64,000 nucleotides of DNA, from contig NZ_JAMSCK010000007.1 of the NCBI RefSeq assembly GCF_023805255.1, forward strand, positions 62,001 to 126,000, in the 5' to 3' direction. Shown here one piece after another: positions 36,224-46,054 of the stretch. The position numbers were made by a program, and so were the translations under genes. The notes under the pieces were generated by a model. It saw only the letters and a program-made list of their open reading frames with translations. It was not told the origin of the DNA and searched no databases. The stretch is from Gramella jeungdoensis. Its GTDB lineage: Bacteria > Bacteroidota > Bacteroidia > Flavobacteriales > Flavobacteriaceae. Every line of letters begins with the position of its first letter. Position 1 is the stretch's first letter.

Positions 36224-37186
36224 TTAATCAATTTCATTCAGAACTCTGGTGATCTCATCCAGCTTTGGCGTTAGGATCACCTCAATTCTTCTGTTTTTTG
36301 CTCTCCCTATTTCAGAATCATTTGGGGCCACAGGAGCATATTCACCTCGCCCGGCGGCTGTTAGATTCTGCGGATCTATATTTGGATTTTCTCTTAATAT
36401 CTGTACAATGGAAGTGGCCCTTTTGGTAGAAAGATCCCAGTTATCTTTTAACTGTCCGCTTCCTCCGTAAGGGACATTATCTGTATGTCCCTCGATCAAA
36501 ACCGCGATATCCGGATTTTCGGCAAGTACAGATCCAAGTTGTTTCACCGCTTTTCTTCCTTCAGCATTCACAGCCCAGCTACCCGAATCGAATAAAAGTT
36601 TGTTCTCCATTGAAACATACACTTTTCCACCTCTTTGTTCCACGCTAAGGCCTTTGCCTTCAAAATTGGTGAGCGCATTGGAAACGGCTTCCTTAAGTGC
36701 ATTCATTTTAGCATCCTTGGCAGCGATAACACTTTCCAGCTCATCGATTCTCTGAGATCTTATAGCCAGATCTTTTTCAAGTTTCTCGAGCCTGTTCTTT
36801 TCCTGTATCAAAGCTGCTTCTTTCTCATCCAACTGAGCGAGCAATTCCCTGTTCTGCCTTGAATTTTCAGCTATAGCCGCGGAACTGTTCTGCTCTAATG
36901 CATCATATGATTTCTCCAGGCTTTCGTAATTCTTTCTCAGCGTATTCAGCTTTTGCATAAGATCATTGCGCTCTGTGGTGATGGTCTCATAATCTGTACG
37001 AAGATTTGATAGCTCCTGTTTAAGTTGTTCGTCTGAACGCCTAAAATCTTCAAGTTCTCCGCTCATCTCACGATTCTCGCGCTGAAGAGCTGCAGTTCTG
37101 CTTTCAAGTTCATCATATTTCTTGGCTGAAACACAGGAGTTCAATAAGATCAAACCTGCTAAAAAAACGATTGCTTTGATTTTCAT
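36224..37186 (-). CDS. OmpA-family lipoprotein with coiled-coil stalk
   Basis: From the ATG at 37186 the protein has 320 residues and a lipobox ILLNSC. Residues about 20-170 are a long coiled coil (KKYDELESRTAALQREN and on to RSQRIDELESVIAAKD). The OmpA/MotB peptidoglycan-binding domain follows with LLFDSGSWAVN, VLIEGHTDNVPYGG and NRRIEVILTP. It tethers the outer membrane to the cell wall. The frame opens earlier with a TTG at 37222, but that would put 12 charged residues ahead of the signal peptide. It starts 8 bases after xth. Confidence 0.92.
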   Translation of the reverse strand: MKIKAIVFLAGLILLNSCVSAKKYDELESRTAALQRENREMSGELEDFRRSDEQLKQELSNLRTDYETITTERNDLMQKLNTLRKNYESLEKSYDALEQNSSAAIAENSRQNRELLAQLDEKEAALIQEKNRLEKLEKDLAIRSQRIDELESVIAAKDAKMNALKEAVSNALTNFEGKGLSVEQRGGKVYVSMENKLLFDSGSWAVNAEGRKAVKQLGSVLAENPDIAVLIEGHTDNVPYGGSGQLKDNWDLSTKRATSIVQILRENPNIDPQNLTAAGRGEYAPVAPNDSEIGRAKNRRIEVILTPKLDEITRVLNEID

Positions 37187-37194
37187 AATTAAGT

Positions 37195-37956
37195 TTATTC
37201 TATTTCTACAAGAACGGGACAATGATCGCTATGGTATGCTTCAGGCAAAATTACGGCTCTTTTCATGCGATCCTTTAGCGATTCTGCCACCAGATTATAA
37301 TCTATCCTCCACCCCTTATTATTATTCCTGGCATTGGCTCGGTAGCTCCACCAGGAATACTGATGTGGTTCATCATTGAAATGCCTGAAAGAATCTATAA
37401 AGCCGCTTTTCATGAAGCTGTCTATCCAGGCTCTCTCTTCAGGAAGGAATCCCGAAACATTCTTAAGCCTTACCGGATCATGAATATCAATGGCCTCGTG
37501 ACAGATATTATAATCGCCACAGATGATCAGATTAGGAATATCCTGTTTTAGCTCGTCAATATATTCCTGAAAATCGTCCATGAACCTGAACTTATGTTCC
37601 AGGCGCTGAATATTGGTTCCTGAAGGCAGGTAAAGACTCATTACCGAAAAATCCTCAAAATCGGCACGGATATTACGGCCTTCATGATCCATATGGTCTA
37701 TGCCGGTTCCATATTCAACATTCTTAGGTTCTGTTTTACTGAGAATTGCGACTCCTGAATAGCCTTTCTTTTGGGCGGGATGCCAGTAATGATAGGGGTA
37801 ACCAGCTTTTTCGAATTCTTCAAGATCCAGCTGCTCGGGATGAGCTTTGATCTCCTGTATACAAACTATATCCGGATTGGCCTGCTGCAGCCACTCTAAA
37901 AAGCCCTTACGTATAGCGGCGCGAATACCGTTTACGTTATAAGAAATGATGGTCAT
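37195..37956 (-). CDS. xth: Exodeoxyribonuclease III (AP endonuclease)
   Basis: A 253-residue member of the ExoIII/APE1 family. MTIISYNVNGIRAA at the N-terminus, the metal Glu35 in CIQEIKA, LPSGTN, GDYNICHEAIDI with catalytic Asp/Asn, and the terminal YHSDHCPVLVEIE with the Asp-His pair are all there. It cuts DNA at abasic sites and has 3' exonuclease activity. It is the first gene of an xth-ompA-AKR unit with a well-formed promoter. Confidence 0.96.
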   Translation of the reverse strand: MTIISYNVNGIRAAIRKGFLEWLQQANPDIVCIQEIKAHPEQLDLEEFEKAGYPYHYWHPAQKKGYSGVAILSKTEPKNVEYGTGIDHMDHEGRNIRADFEDFSVMSLYLPSGTNIQRLEHKFRFMDDFQEYIDELKQDIPNLIICGDYNICHEAIDIHDPVRLKNVSGFLPEERAWIDSFMKSGFIDSFRHFNDEPHQYSWWSYRANARNNNKGWRIDYNLVAESLKDRMKRAVILPEAYHSDHCPVLVEIE

Positions 37957-37973
37957 AAAACTTCAAATTTTCC

Positions 37974-38003
37974 CAAAAATAAAGCTATCTGAACTAAATA
38001 CAA
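37974..38003 (-). promoter_or_regulatory. Bacteroidota promoter of xth
   Basis: On the minus strand TTG (38001-38003), 19 bases, then TATTTTTG (37974-37981). Both elements and the spacing fit the consensus. The ATG is 17 bases downstream of the -7 box. Confidence 0.75.
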
Positions 38004-38055
38004 GTCCACGATCCAGTTTATAAGCAGAAAAAAACGAAATTAAAAGTACCGATGT

Positions 38056-41022
38056 TTACTTCACGATAAAGCGCACCACTTTACCTACTTTCCTGGTTCC
38101 AACCCTTACCAGATAGACACCCCGTGCAGCATACGACATATCCAGCTCATACACATATCCTTCGCCTTCGTTGAAAAGCTGATTTTCAAGCATTTTCTGG
38201 CCCAGCACATTATGAACGGTAATCCTTAGAGGCTCGTCAAAACTTGTTTCCATGATTACCCGGTATTGGCCACTTCCTACAGTCACCACGGCAAGTTCTG
38301 CCTCGTTAAGGATAAAGTCCTCAATGTCGATGGTACTATCGGTCACGTTCACCGAATAATCATGTGTGGTGCCATATTGCATCACCGAGCAGGGATCGTT
38401 CAGATCACCATCATAGCGGGTATCCCCGGCACGTATTCTCAGCAAATGCTGACCCAGTGGCGCATCTGCGGGAAGGCTGAAATCAAAAGACAACCAGGTA
38501 TTCTTCCTGTTGATCACTTCAGAGGTGATGAGCCTTTCCTCATCATCAAACACACCATTATCATCAAGGTCTATCCACATCGAGAATTGTTCGGCATCAT
38601 CCTCAGCAAAATAAGACTGTACCCTAAGCGTAAAATCTCCCTGCGATCTATCAAGATCTGTGGACTCACCAATAAAGTCTATATATCCGTCACCGCAGGG
38701 AATACGCTCATTCAAAATATCCCCTAGTTCAAAATACGAGATCCCATCTCCAAAGGAGCAGTCTGAACCTTCGGGTATACAGTTTAGATTAGCCACCGAT
38801 TTGGTTTCAGAATCATTAGAAGGGTCAAAATCATCTTCCAGTCTGGTGCGGGCAGTTATTCGGTATCTCCCGAAAGGTTCCAGACTTGCGGTTTGATTGA
38901 AGGTAAAAACGGCTTCTTCCCCTACGGGAAGGCTTTGATTGAACACCTCTCTTACTGGAGCGTTATTTCCTATCTGGTAGGTGACCGGGAATCCCTGCTG
39001 AGGCTCACCCCCAAAGTTCTCAAGGGTTACGGTCACTTCTTCAGTACCTCCAAGACTCTGACCTGTTGATGGAGCATCAATAGAGGTCACCCCAACATCA
39101 CGTGGTGGCAGGTTCTTAACTTGCTCTTCAATGGTGTCATTTTCAGGATTCGAGTCATTTTCCAGGTTTGTGGAAACAGTTATAGTGTATATTTCGCCAA
39201 TTTCAGAAAGATCGGCAGTTTGCTCAAAGGTGAATTCGGCAAAGCTGGAAGCAGCAATCGATCCTTCAAAAGTTTCGGTTACCTCAGGCCCTCCATTTAT
39301 GCTGTAGCTCACTTCAAAATCAGATTGCGCATTAGTCCCAAAGTTTCTTATACGAACACTTATCACTTCAGAAGAAGTTAATGTGGCATCCTGCGGAGTA
39401 AGCAATGATGTAACACCAATATCATTAGGCTCGTCTGCGGCAATTCTAAAAACCCCGACTTTGTTCACTCGCTGATTTCCTCTAAATACTTCACCGTTAT
39501 GCCAGAAAGTAACACCATCGGAAGGATCTATACTCAAATGAGCATAATCACCATATCGGGAATTAGGATCGGGACTTTCACCTTCCACAATTGATTGTTC
39601 CTCGAGTGTCATTAACCCCAGTTGATCGTTCACAAAGCGCCCAGTATATCGTAAAGAAGGAGCAACGGGATCGGCGGGACTATCATCAAGCACGGTATAT
39701 GCAAGACCAATATTCCCCCGTGCATCGATACCTATACTTCCACTAAACCTGTCCCTCTTATCGGGAGCGTAGGTTCCTTCCTGGTAAACACTCCACAACC
39801 CACCGTCACTCTGCTGCCTTAACTCATACCATCTGATCCCTGCATGTTCAGCAGCGGTAGGATCCACATCAACCACAAAATTCATCACTACCGAATTATA
39901 GCCGGCAAATCTTCTGTACTGGGTCATATACATCATGGTGGCCTGCAAAGCATCCAAATCGGGAGCATCAAAAGGTTGTGCCAGATTGGAAAAAGAGCCC
40001 CCATCAAATGTGGCAATGAATGGTGATACCCCATCGGCAGCTGACAATTCCTGGCTTTCAGATATCACAGAAGAGCCAGGGTTGTTCCAGTCAACATTTA
40101 TAAGCCAGATCTTTAAATGATCTTCATTAACTCCTGCCCAGGAATCATCCTGAAGGAAAATAATAGGTGAATTTCCAGGTGGAGGAAGGTCGGGACCAAT
40201 CGTCTGAAAGCCTGCAGGACTGTAAAAACCATTTGTCTCTATTCCCGGCAACGGAAAGGATACAATCTGGGCAGTTTCTCCCTGAAGCATTTTATCTCTT
40301 TCAACCACATACACCACCGGACTTTCATCGGCCGTCCTGGAATTCTTATTGGTGGTTATATAATATCCATCACCCCACACCGACATTTTGGGATAATCGG
40401 GCAAAACTGCATTGGTAGTAAATCTGTAGGTATACCAACCATCATTTACAGGGTCAGGACCCTGGGAAACAGCAATAAGAAAACTTTCTGGAGTATCGCT
40501 AAACTGGCTAATAATATATCTGTTTGCTGCCTCATCATAAACAACGATAGGATCACCAAGGATCTCTCCTTCAAACTCTCCTCCAATACTGGCAAGGGAA
40601 GCAGGCGGCACGACCTGGTTTCCGCTTTTATCCCAAATTGAGAATGCCGAATTCCAGGCATTCACATAATGATCGGGTCCAGCAACACCAGTAGGATCGG
40701 TAGGAGTAGACTGGGAAATAGCCGCGTCAAACGTAATGATCGGCGTTCTGGCCTTTATCTCACCCATCTTGTTTTGCAGAGCAGGATCTTCCGTCTTTGG
40801 CAGTCCTTTCCCCGGCACCACCTGGTTGATACCCCTGTTCCGGGGATTATATATTTTAAATTCAGTAGAGGGTGGTACCAGCTTTGACTTAGATAGTGAG
40901 CCTGACAAAACCGCTTTTGCGGAATCTATATACACAGGGCCTGCTTTTTCCTGTTTCTGCCCGAAACAGGTAAGATGAAAAACTATGCTGAAAGTAAAAA
41001 GGAAAAGTAATTTTTTCATCAT
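38056..41022 (-). CDS. Large secreted protein with type IX secretion sorting domain
   Basis: A 988-residue secreted protein. The signal peptide is MKKLLFLFTFSIVFHLTCFG. Residues about 90-530 look like a beta-propeller-type domain (DPTGVAGPDHYVNAWNSAFS, YPKMSVWGDGYYITTNKNS). Two CARDB-like Ig modules follow (DIGVTSLL and DVGVTSIDAP, each with an RIRNFG or TLENFG strand), then a GEVED-like module (FSMWIDLDDNGVFDDEERL). The last 80 residues are a T9SS type A sorting domain ending GVYLVRVGTRKVGKVVRFIVK in the gene (KVVRFIVK is the tail). It is exported by the T9SS and probably anchored on the surface. The substrate is unknown. Confidence 0.9.
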   Translation of the reverse strand: MMKKLLFLFTFSIVFHLTCFGQKQEKAGPVYIDSAKAVLSGSLSKSKLVPPSTEFKIYNPRNRGINQVVPGKGLPKTEDPALQNKMGEIKARTPIITFDAAISQSTPTDPTGVAGPDHYVNAWNSAFSIWDKSGNQVVPPASLASIGGEFEGEILGDPIVVYDEAANRYIISQFSDTPESFLIAVSQGPDPVNDGWYTYRFTTNAVLPDYPKMSVWGDGYYITTNKNSRTADESPVVYVVERDKMLQGETAQIVSFPLPGIETNGFYSPAGFQTIGPDLPPPGNSPIIFLQDDSWAGVNEDHLKIWLINVDWNNPGSSVISESQELSAADGVSPFIATFDGGSFSNLAQPFDAPDLDALQATMMYMTQYRRFAGYNSVVMNFVVDVDPTAAEHAGIRWYELRQQSDGGLWSVYQEGTYAPDKRDRFSGSIGIDARGNIGLAYTVLDDSPADPVAPSLRYTGRFVNDQLGLMTLEEQSIVEGESPDPNSRYGDYAHLSIDPSDGVTFWHNGEVFRGNQRVNKVGVFRIAADEPNDIGVTSLLTPQDATLTSSEVISVRIRNFGTNAQSDFEVSYSINGGPEVTETFEGSIAASSFAEFTFEQTADLSEIGEIYTITVSTNLENDSNPENDTIEEQVKNLPPRDVGVTSIDAPSTGQSLGGTEEVTVTLENFGGEPQQGFPVTYQIGNNAPVREVFNQSLPVGEEAVFTFNQTASLEPFGRYRITARTRLEDDFDPSNDSETKSVANLNCIPEGSDCSFGDGISYFELGDILNERIPCGDGYIDFIGESTDLDRSQGDFTLRVQSYFAEDDAEQFSMWIDLDDNGVFDDEERLITSEVINRKNTWLSFDFSLPADAPLGQHLLRIRAGDTRYDGDLNDPCSVMQYGTTHDYSVNVTDSTIDIEDFILNEAELAVVTVGSGQYRVIMETSFDEPLRITVHNVLGQKMLENQLFNEGEGYVYELDMSYAARGVYLVRVGTRKVGKVVRFIVK

Positions 41023-41078
41023 GTAGGGATGTGCTTCAATAATTCATTAAAAATAGGCAATCTTGGAATAAACCGAAT

Positions 41079-41107
41079 AAAAAAAGGCAATGAATAAATC
41101 GATTGCC
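41079..41107 (-). terminator. Intrinsic terminator of glyS
   Basis: On the minus strand GGCAAT, a 10-base loop, ATTGCC and seven T. It lies 37 bases past the glyS stop. Confidence 0.75.
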
Positions 41108-41144
41108 CTTCTTAAATTACTCATAAAAAGCTGAATTCGTTTTC

Positions 41145-42692
41145 TTATTCAGCAAAATCTTTCATCCAGGTCTTGAAATCTGTCTCTTTCCTGATAAGTG
41201 CATCAAGCTCTGTTACCAGAACTCTTTTTTGCTCCATAGTATCCCGGAACCTCACGGTAACAGAATTGTCCTCCAGTGATTCATGATCTACAGTGATACA
41301 TAAAGGAGTTCCCGCAGCATCCTGGCGACGGTATCTTCTACCTATAGCGTCTTTTTCATCATACTGCACATTGAAATCCCATTTAAGATCATCAACTATT
41401 TTCTGTGCCATTTCAGGCAATCCATCCTTTTTCACCAATGGAAGTATCGCAGCCTTCGTTGGAGCCAGCACCGCTGGTAATTTAAGTACCGTCCTAGTAT
41501 TTCCGTCTTCAAGCTCTTCTTCTTTGAGGGAAGCAGAAAGTACGGCAAGGAACATCCTGTCCAGACCTATAGAGGTCTCAATTACATAAGGAACATAGTT
41601 CTCCTTGAGTTCAGGATCATAAAACCTTAATTTTTTTCCTGAATACTCTTCATGAGCCTTCAGGTCGAAATCAGTCCTGGAATGTATCCCTTCCAACTCC
41701 TTAAATCCGAATGGAAAATCGAATTCTATATCGGCCGCTGCATTGGCGTAATGTGCAAGTTTCTCATGGTCATGAAAACGGTAATTCTCTTCGCCAAGGC
41801 CCAGTGATTTATGCCACTTGAGTCGAGTTTCTTTCCATTTCTCATACCACTCCAATTCTTCTCCGGGACGCACAAAGAATTGCATCTCCATCTGTTCGAA
41901 TTCACGCATCCTGAAAATGAACTGTCGCGCAACGATCTCATTTCTAAAAGCCTTTCCTATCTGTGCGATTCCGAATGGTATCTTCATCCTCCCGGTTTTC
42001 TGAACATTCAGAAAATTCACGAAGATTCCCTGTGCGGTTTCGGGACGAAGGTATAATTGAGTAGCCGAATCGGCCGAAGCTCCCAGCTTGGTACCAAACA
42101 TAAGGTTGAACTGCCTTACTTCTGTCCAGTTCTTTGATCCTGTCTCGGGATCGGCGATCCCCAGTTCTTCGATCAGGGCTTTTACATCGGCAAGATCTTC
42201 ATTAGTAAGCGAACGTGCCAACCGCTCAAGGATCTCTTTTCGATCTCCAAGATATCTCTGTACTCTGGGATTCGTCTCCTTATACATTTCCTCATCAAAG
42301 TCATCACCAAATCTTTTCTTTGCTTTGGCAATTTCCTTTTCGGCTTTCTGAAGCAGTTTTTCAGCATGATCTTCTACAAGAACATCAGCTCTGTAACGCT
42401 TTTTTGAATCCTTGTTATCAATTAATGGATCATTAAAAGCATCTACGTGACCCGAAGCCTTCCAGGTGGTTGGATGCATAAGGATCGCTGCGTCGATACC
42501 AACGATGTTCTGATGCAACTGGGTCATGCTTCTCCACCAGTATTCTTTGATGTTTTTCTTTAATTCTGCTCCGTTCTGCCCATAATCATAAACGGCGCTT
42601 AGTCCGTCATAGATTTCACTCGAGGCGAAAATATACCCATACTCTTTAGCATGGGAGATTACATTCTTAAAAAGATCTTCTTGTTTTGCCAT
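41145..42692 (-). CDS. glyS: Glycyl-tRNA synthetase (alpha2 type)
   Basis: The single-chain, eukaryote-like class II enzyme, 515 residues. Class II motifs: motif 1 region (YGYIFASSEIYDGLSAVYDYG at start, read in part), motif 2 in FRNEIVARQFIFRMREFEQMEMQFF, and motif 3 in ETSIGLDRMFLAVL. An anticodon-binding domain closes the protein (APTKAAILPLV, VQYDEKDAIGRRYRRQDAAGTP). It charges tRNA-Gly. The -7 box lies 4 bases before the ATG and overlaps the terminator of the gene upstream. Confidence 0.97.
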   Translation of the reverse strand: MAKQEDLFKNVISHAKEYGYIFASSEIYDGLSAVYDYGQNGAELKKNIKEYWWRSMTQLHQNIVGIDAAILMHPTTWKASGHVDAFNDPLIDNKDSKKRYRADVLVEDHAEKLLQKAEKEIAKAKKRFGDDFDEEMYKETNPRVQRYLGDRKEILERLARSLTNEDLADVKALIEELGIADPETGSKNWTEVRQFNLMFGTKLGASADSATQLYLRPETAQGIFVNFLNVQKTGRMKIPFGIAQIGKAFRNEIVARQFIFRMREFEQMEMQFFVRPGEELEWYEKWKETRLKWHKSLGLGEENYRFHDHEKLAHYANAAADIEFDFPFGFKELEGIHSRTDFDLKAHEEYSGKKLRFYDPELKENYVPYVIETSIGLDRMFLAVLSASLKEEELEDGNTRTVLKLPAVLAPTKAAILPLVKKDGLPEMAQKIVDDLKWDFNVQYDEKDAIGRRYRRQDAAGTPLCITVDHESLEDNSVTVRFRDTMEQKRVLVTELDALIRKETDFKTWMKDFAE

Positions 42693-42696
42693 GGCG

Positions 42697-42729
42697 CAAA
42701 AATAAAAAAACCGCCCTGAATTATCTCAA
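42697..42729 (-). promoter_or_regulatory. glyS promoter, -7 box 4 bases before the ATG
   Basis: On the minus strand TTG (42727-42729), 22 bases, TATTTTTG (42697-42704), CGCC, ATG. The predicted start point is the ATG itself. The -33 element lies inside the terminator hairpin of the upstream gene. Confidence 0.6.
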
Positions 42730-42736
42730 GGCGGCC
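42704..42736 (-). terminator. Intrinsic terminator of the coiled-coil gene, overlapping the glyS promoter
   Basis: On the minus strand CCGCC and TCA/TGA steps form a stem around a 6-base loop (42711-42734, one C-A mismatch), followed by seven T. The T-run continues straight into the glyS -7 box. Confidence 0.8.
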
Positions 42737-42756
42737 TTCAAATTATAAATTTAAGT

Positions 42757-43641
42757 TTAATCCAGACTAAAACTTGCCGTTCCAAGCAGTAAGGCGTCAT
42801 TATAAACATATACCTTATAATTACCTTCCAGTAATCTATCTTCTATCGTATTGGCGAGGATACAAACATCAAGTTCTTCATTCTCATAATAAACTTTTGA
42901 TGCCGCACTGTAAACCATGGTTCCTCCCTCGTGCTGAACTACGATCTCGTCTCCAACCAGTTCATTTTCGGGGTTATAGACCTGAACATACATGTTCTTT
43001 TCACCTGGCTCTGCCAGGTCATTAGCCGTAAGGGTAAAACAGGTTCTTATCTGGTCTACTCTTCTGTTATTATCATTTTCAACAAGTTTACCACTATTCC
43101 TTACGATTACCCCGCCTCCGGAAAGACTGGTGACTTTCAATCTCGAAGCCTTATCAACCTTGGTCGAAAGACTCTGATTGGTGGTTTTTAATGAATCGGA
43201 CAGTTTAGTACGCTCTTCAAGCGCTACACTGGTACTGTCAAGAGAACTGGTGAGTTGCTGGTTCTGGGCACTTAAACTGTCAACCACTCTGAAAAGACGG
43301 TCTTTTTCAGCTTTAAGATTCCCTATCTCCCTCCTGTATCGGGAAATAAGCACAAGATTTGCCTCATTATCCTTAACCGAATCAAGCAATCTGGAGATAC
43401 GGTCCCTGGCATTTACCAGGTCCTGATCCATGATCTCATTTTCCTCAATAGCTTCATCGTATTTCACGATAAGCTCGTTGAGTTCATCTTCGATCACCGC
43501 TTTTTCCTTTTGTAGAATCTCTTTATTTTCTTTTTCCTCATTATAGAATTTAATGGTATAAATACTAAGCGCAACCAGGGCTACAGCAAGAATACCGGTT
43601 AAAACCTTCAATGCGGTATTGTTTTTCTTTTCTGTCATCAT
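42757..43641 (-). CDS. Membrane-anchored coiled-coil protein, function unknown
   Basis: A 294-residue protein with one N-terminal helix (VLTGILAVALVALSIYTI, residues 13-30), then a long heptad-patterned coiled coil to about 165 (EKAVIEDELNELIVKYDEAI and similar), then a compact C-terminal beta domain (DNNRRVDQIRTCFTLTAND, ENMYVQVYNPENELVG-like). The C-terminal part probably sits in the periplasm. I do not recognise a named family beyond Bacteroidota hypothetical proteins. It has its own terminator and is divergent from comF. Confidence 0.8.
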   Translation of the reverse strand: MMTEKKNNTALKVLTGILAVALVALSIYTIKFYNEEKENKEILQKEKAVIEDELNELIVKYDEAIEENEIMDQDLVNARDRISRLLDSVKDNEANLVLISRYRREIGNLKAEKDRLFRVVDSLSAQNQQLTSSLDSTSVALEERTKLSDSLKTTNQSLSTKVDKASRLKVTSLSGGGVIVRNSGKLVENDNNRRVDQIRTCFTLTANDLAEPGEKNMYVQVYNPENELVGDEIVVQHEGGTMVYSAASKVYYENEELDVCILANTIEDRLLEGNYKVYVYNDALLLGTASFSLD

Positions 43642-43710
43642 AAGTATAATTAAGTATATTTAGTTTGTAAATTTATATGTTTAGAAAGCTAAGATACAAG
43701 CCCTTAACAA

Positions 43711-44391
43711 ATGTTTCACGATTTTGTCGATCTTCTTTATCCTCCGGTGTGTCACATTTGTGAAGCTAGTTTATTAAAAAATGAACATATCATCTGTACT
43801 TCCTGCCTGCATGATCTTCCCATAACGAAGTACCACCTTGATAACGAGAACCCTGTAAAAAAAGTATTTTATGGTCGTGTAAAGATAAAGAACGCTACCG
43901 CTTTGATGCACTTCCGAAAAAAAGCCGGAGTACAGCATCTTATCCATGACCTCAAGTACAGAGGGCATCGCGAGATTGGAAGCTATCTTGGGAAATGGCT
44001 GGGAGAAGAACTTTCTAGCATCCCGGAATATCAGGATATAGATATCGTAATTCCCGTACCTCTTCATAAAACCAAACTGAAACAGAGAGGTTTTAACCAG
44101 GTGGAGGACTTTGGAAAGGAAATAGCGAAAGCAATCAATGCAGAATATTACGATGACATCCTGTTAAAGATCAGTAAAACTCAGTCCCAGACTTTTAAGG
44201 ACAGGTTATCGCGATGGGGTAAACTGGAGGAAACACTGGATATTCAGAATACGGAGAAGGCTTTCAATAAGCATATTTTAATAGTTGACGACCTGGTCAC
44301 CACAGGAGCCACCCTGGAAGCCTGCGCTCATAAGCTTTTGGAAATCCCAGGAGTGGAACTAAGTCTTGCCACCATGGCAATTACAGATTAA
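43711..44391 (+). CDS. ComF-family phosphoribosyltransferase-like protein
   Basis: A 226-residue protein with an N-terminal zinc ribbon (Cys14, 17, 29, 32 in CHIC and CTSC), a double-zinc-like linker, and the PRTase domain with DIVIPVPLHKTKLKQRGFNQ and the PRPP loop ILIVDDLVTTGATL. ComF proteins act in DNA uptake in competent bacteria and are also kept in others. No other competence genes are nearby. The assignment is to the family; its role here is unknown. Confidence 0.92.
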   Translation: MFHDFVDLLYPPVCHICEASLLKNEHIICTSCLHDLPITKYHLDNENPVKKVFYGRVKIKNATALMHFRKKAGVQHLIHDLKYRGHREIGSYLGKWLGEELSSIPEYQDIDIVIPVPLHKTKLKQRGFNQVEDFGKEIAKAINAEYYDDILLKISKTQSQTFKDRLSRWGKLEETLDIQNTEKAFNKHILIVDDLVTTGATLEACAHKLLEIPGVELSLATMAITD

Positions 44392-44449
44392 GCTTTGCGT
44401 TGTAATTCAAAATAATTGTTTCTTTGCTAAAAGTTTTCATTTTTCCTCT

Positions 44450-46054
44450 ATGAAAAAAAAGGTACCCGGTTTTACAATTGTCATCTTAATGCTTTTCACT
44501 CTGGTGCAGTGTGCTAAGAAAGGAATGCCCGAAGGTGGCCCTATAGATGAAGAACCACCTAAATTCATAAGGGCGAATCCTGAGAATTATACTACCAATT
44601 TCGATGCAGAGGAAATAAGGATCTTTTTTGACGAATATATCAAGCTGGATAAGCCGCAGCAACAAATTATAGTTTCTCCTCCCATGGATCCCAAGCCCAA
44701 TATCATGCCTTTGGGAACTGCCAGGAAGGATGTGAAAATCGAGATCTTTGATACCCTGGAAGAGAACACCACCTATACCATAAACTTTGGAAAGAGCATA
44801 GTGGACAATAACGAAGGAAATCCCTTTGATTATTTCAAATATGTATTCTCTACAGGAGATTATATCGATTCTCTCCAGATTTCAGGAACAGTGAAAGACG
44901 CCAGCCTAAAAGCTCCAAAAGAGCCTGTAACAGTAATGTTATATGAAGTGGATACCTCTTATACCGATTCTATCGTTTTCAAAGAAACTCCTAGATATGT
45001 GACCTATTCCCAGGATAGCACCTTTACTTTTTCGCTTGAAAACCTGAAGGAAGGTACTTACCGCATGGTGGGAATCATGGATAAGAATTCCAATTATCTC
45101 TATAACCCTAAAAGTGAAAAAATAGGATTTATACCACAGAATATCACAATTCCTACTGACAGCACCTATGAATTAACCGTTTTCAAGGAAGAACTTGAGT
45201 TCGACCCAAAGCGACCCGCCTATTTTAAGGGAAATCAGATCCTCTTTGGATATGAAGGCAGCCCAGACCTGGACAGCCTATCCATAGATTTAATCAACCA
45301 GAAGCCAGAAGGATATAAATCAAGGGTCATAAAAGATCCTAAAACTGACACCCTCTATTACTGGTACAATATAAAACCTGAATCTGATAGCCTTTCTTTT
45401 GAAGTGACAAGCCCGAAAACCAGGGATACACTGCTTGCCAGACTAAGTACACTGGACAGAGATTCGCTTAAAGTATCTACCGAAGGTGGCGGAATGAATG
45501 AGGATTTCAAATTCAAGGCAAATACTCCTATTATTGATTATAGTGAAGATCTTGTAAAGATCCTTGACCAGGATTCTATGGAAGTTCCTTTCAGCACTTC
45601 GTTCAATCCACTTAGGAATGAGATCCTTGTGAAATTTGATAAAACCCCTGCAAACAGATATCAGATCACCGCGTTCCCAGGCGCCATTACAGATCTTTTT
45701 GAAGAGACTAATGATACCATTCAGCAGAATGTACGGACTAAAGCACTTTCAGATTACGGGACGATTATCCTTAATTTTCAGAATATAGAGTCTTTCCCAG
45801 TAATAGTACAACTTACCGATACCAAGGGAGAAGTGCTGGCAGAGCAGTATTCTGAAAACTCCCGCAACTTCAGTTTTCAGTTCCTTAAACCCGGAAATTA
45901 TCTTGTTCGCGTGATCTTTGATACTAATGAGAACAGAAAATGGGATACGGGAAGTTATCTTAAAAAGATACAACCGGAGCAAATAAAGTATTTTTCAGAT
46001 ACACTGGAAGTGCGTGCCAATTGGGATATTAACGAGGCTATAATTCTAGATTAA
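44450..46054 (+). CDS. Ig-like (Big_5/SbsA-type) domain lipoprotein
   Basis: From ATG 44450 a 534-residue lipoprotein with lipobox LVQC (Cys21), followed by AKKGMPEGGPIDEEPPKFIRANPENYTTNF. The N-terminal 110 residues are the bacterial Ig-like domain common in Bacteroidota. The rest is beta-rich and contains a region with FEDTLEENTTYTINFGKSI-like strands (EENTTYTINFGKSIVDNNEG). The frame is open to 44366, but those 28 residues would precede the signal peptide and overlap comF. The function is unknown. It overlaps the convergent nitrilase by 17 bases. Confidence 0.85.
   Translation: MKKKVPGFTIVILMLFTLVQCAKKGMPEGGPIDEEPPKFIRANPENYTTNFDAEEIRIFFDEYIKLDKPQQQIIVSPPMDPKPNIMPLGTARKDVKIEIFDTLEENTTYTINFGKSIVDNNEGNPFDYFKYVFSTGDYIDSLQISGTVKDASLKAPKEPVTVMLYEVDTSYTDSIVFKETPRYVTYSQDSTFTFSLENLKEGTYRMVGIMDKNSNYLYNPKSEKIGFIPQNITIPTDSTYELTVFKEELEFDPKRPAYFKGNQILFGYEGSPDLDSLSIDLINQKPEGYKSRVIKDPKTDTLYYWYNIKPESDSLSFEVTSPKTRDTLLARLSTLDRDSLKVSTEGGGMNEDFKFKANTPIIDYSEDLVKILDQDSMEVPFSTSFNPLRNEILVKFDKTPANRYQITAFPGAITDLFEETNDTIQQNVRTKALSDYGTIILNFQNIESFPVIVQLTDTKGEVLAEQYSENSRNFSFQFLKPGNYLVRVIFDTNENRKWDTGSYLKKIQPEQIKYFSDTLEVRANWDINEAIILD

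Noticed and set aside
37187-37222. TTG start adding 12 residues to the OmpA-like protein
   Set aside because: It would put charged residues before the lipoprotein signal and overlap the xth gene; ATG 37186 gives a normal signal peptide.
38266-38727. Antisense open frame of 153 codons opposite the T9SS substrate gene
   Set aside because: No start context or motif, and the opposite strand encodes clear domains through the same bases.
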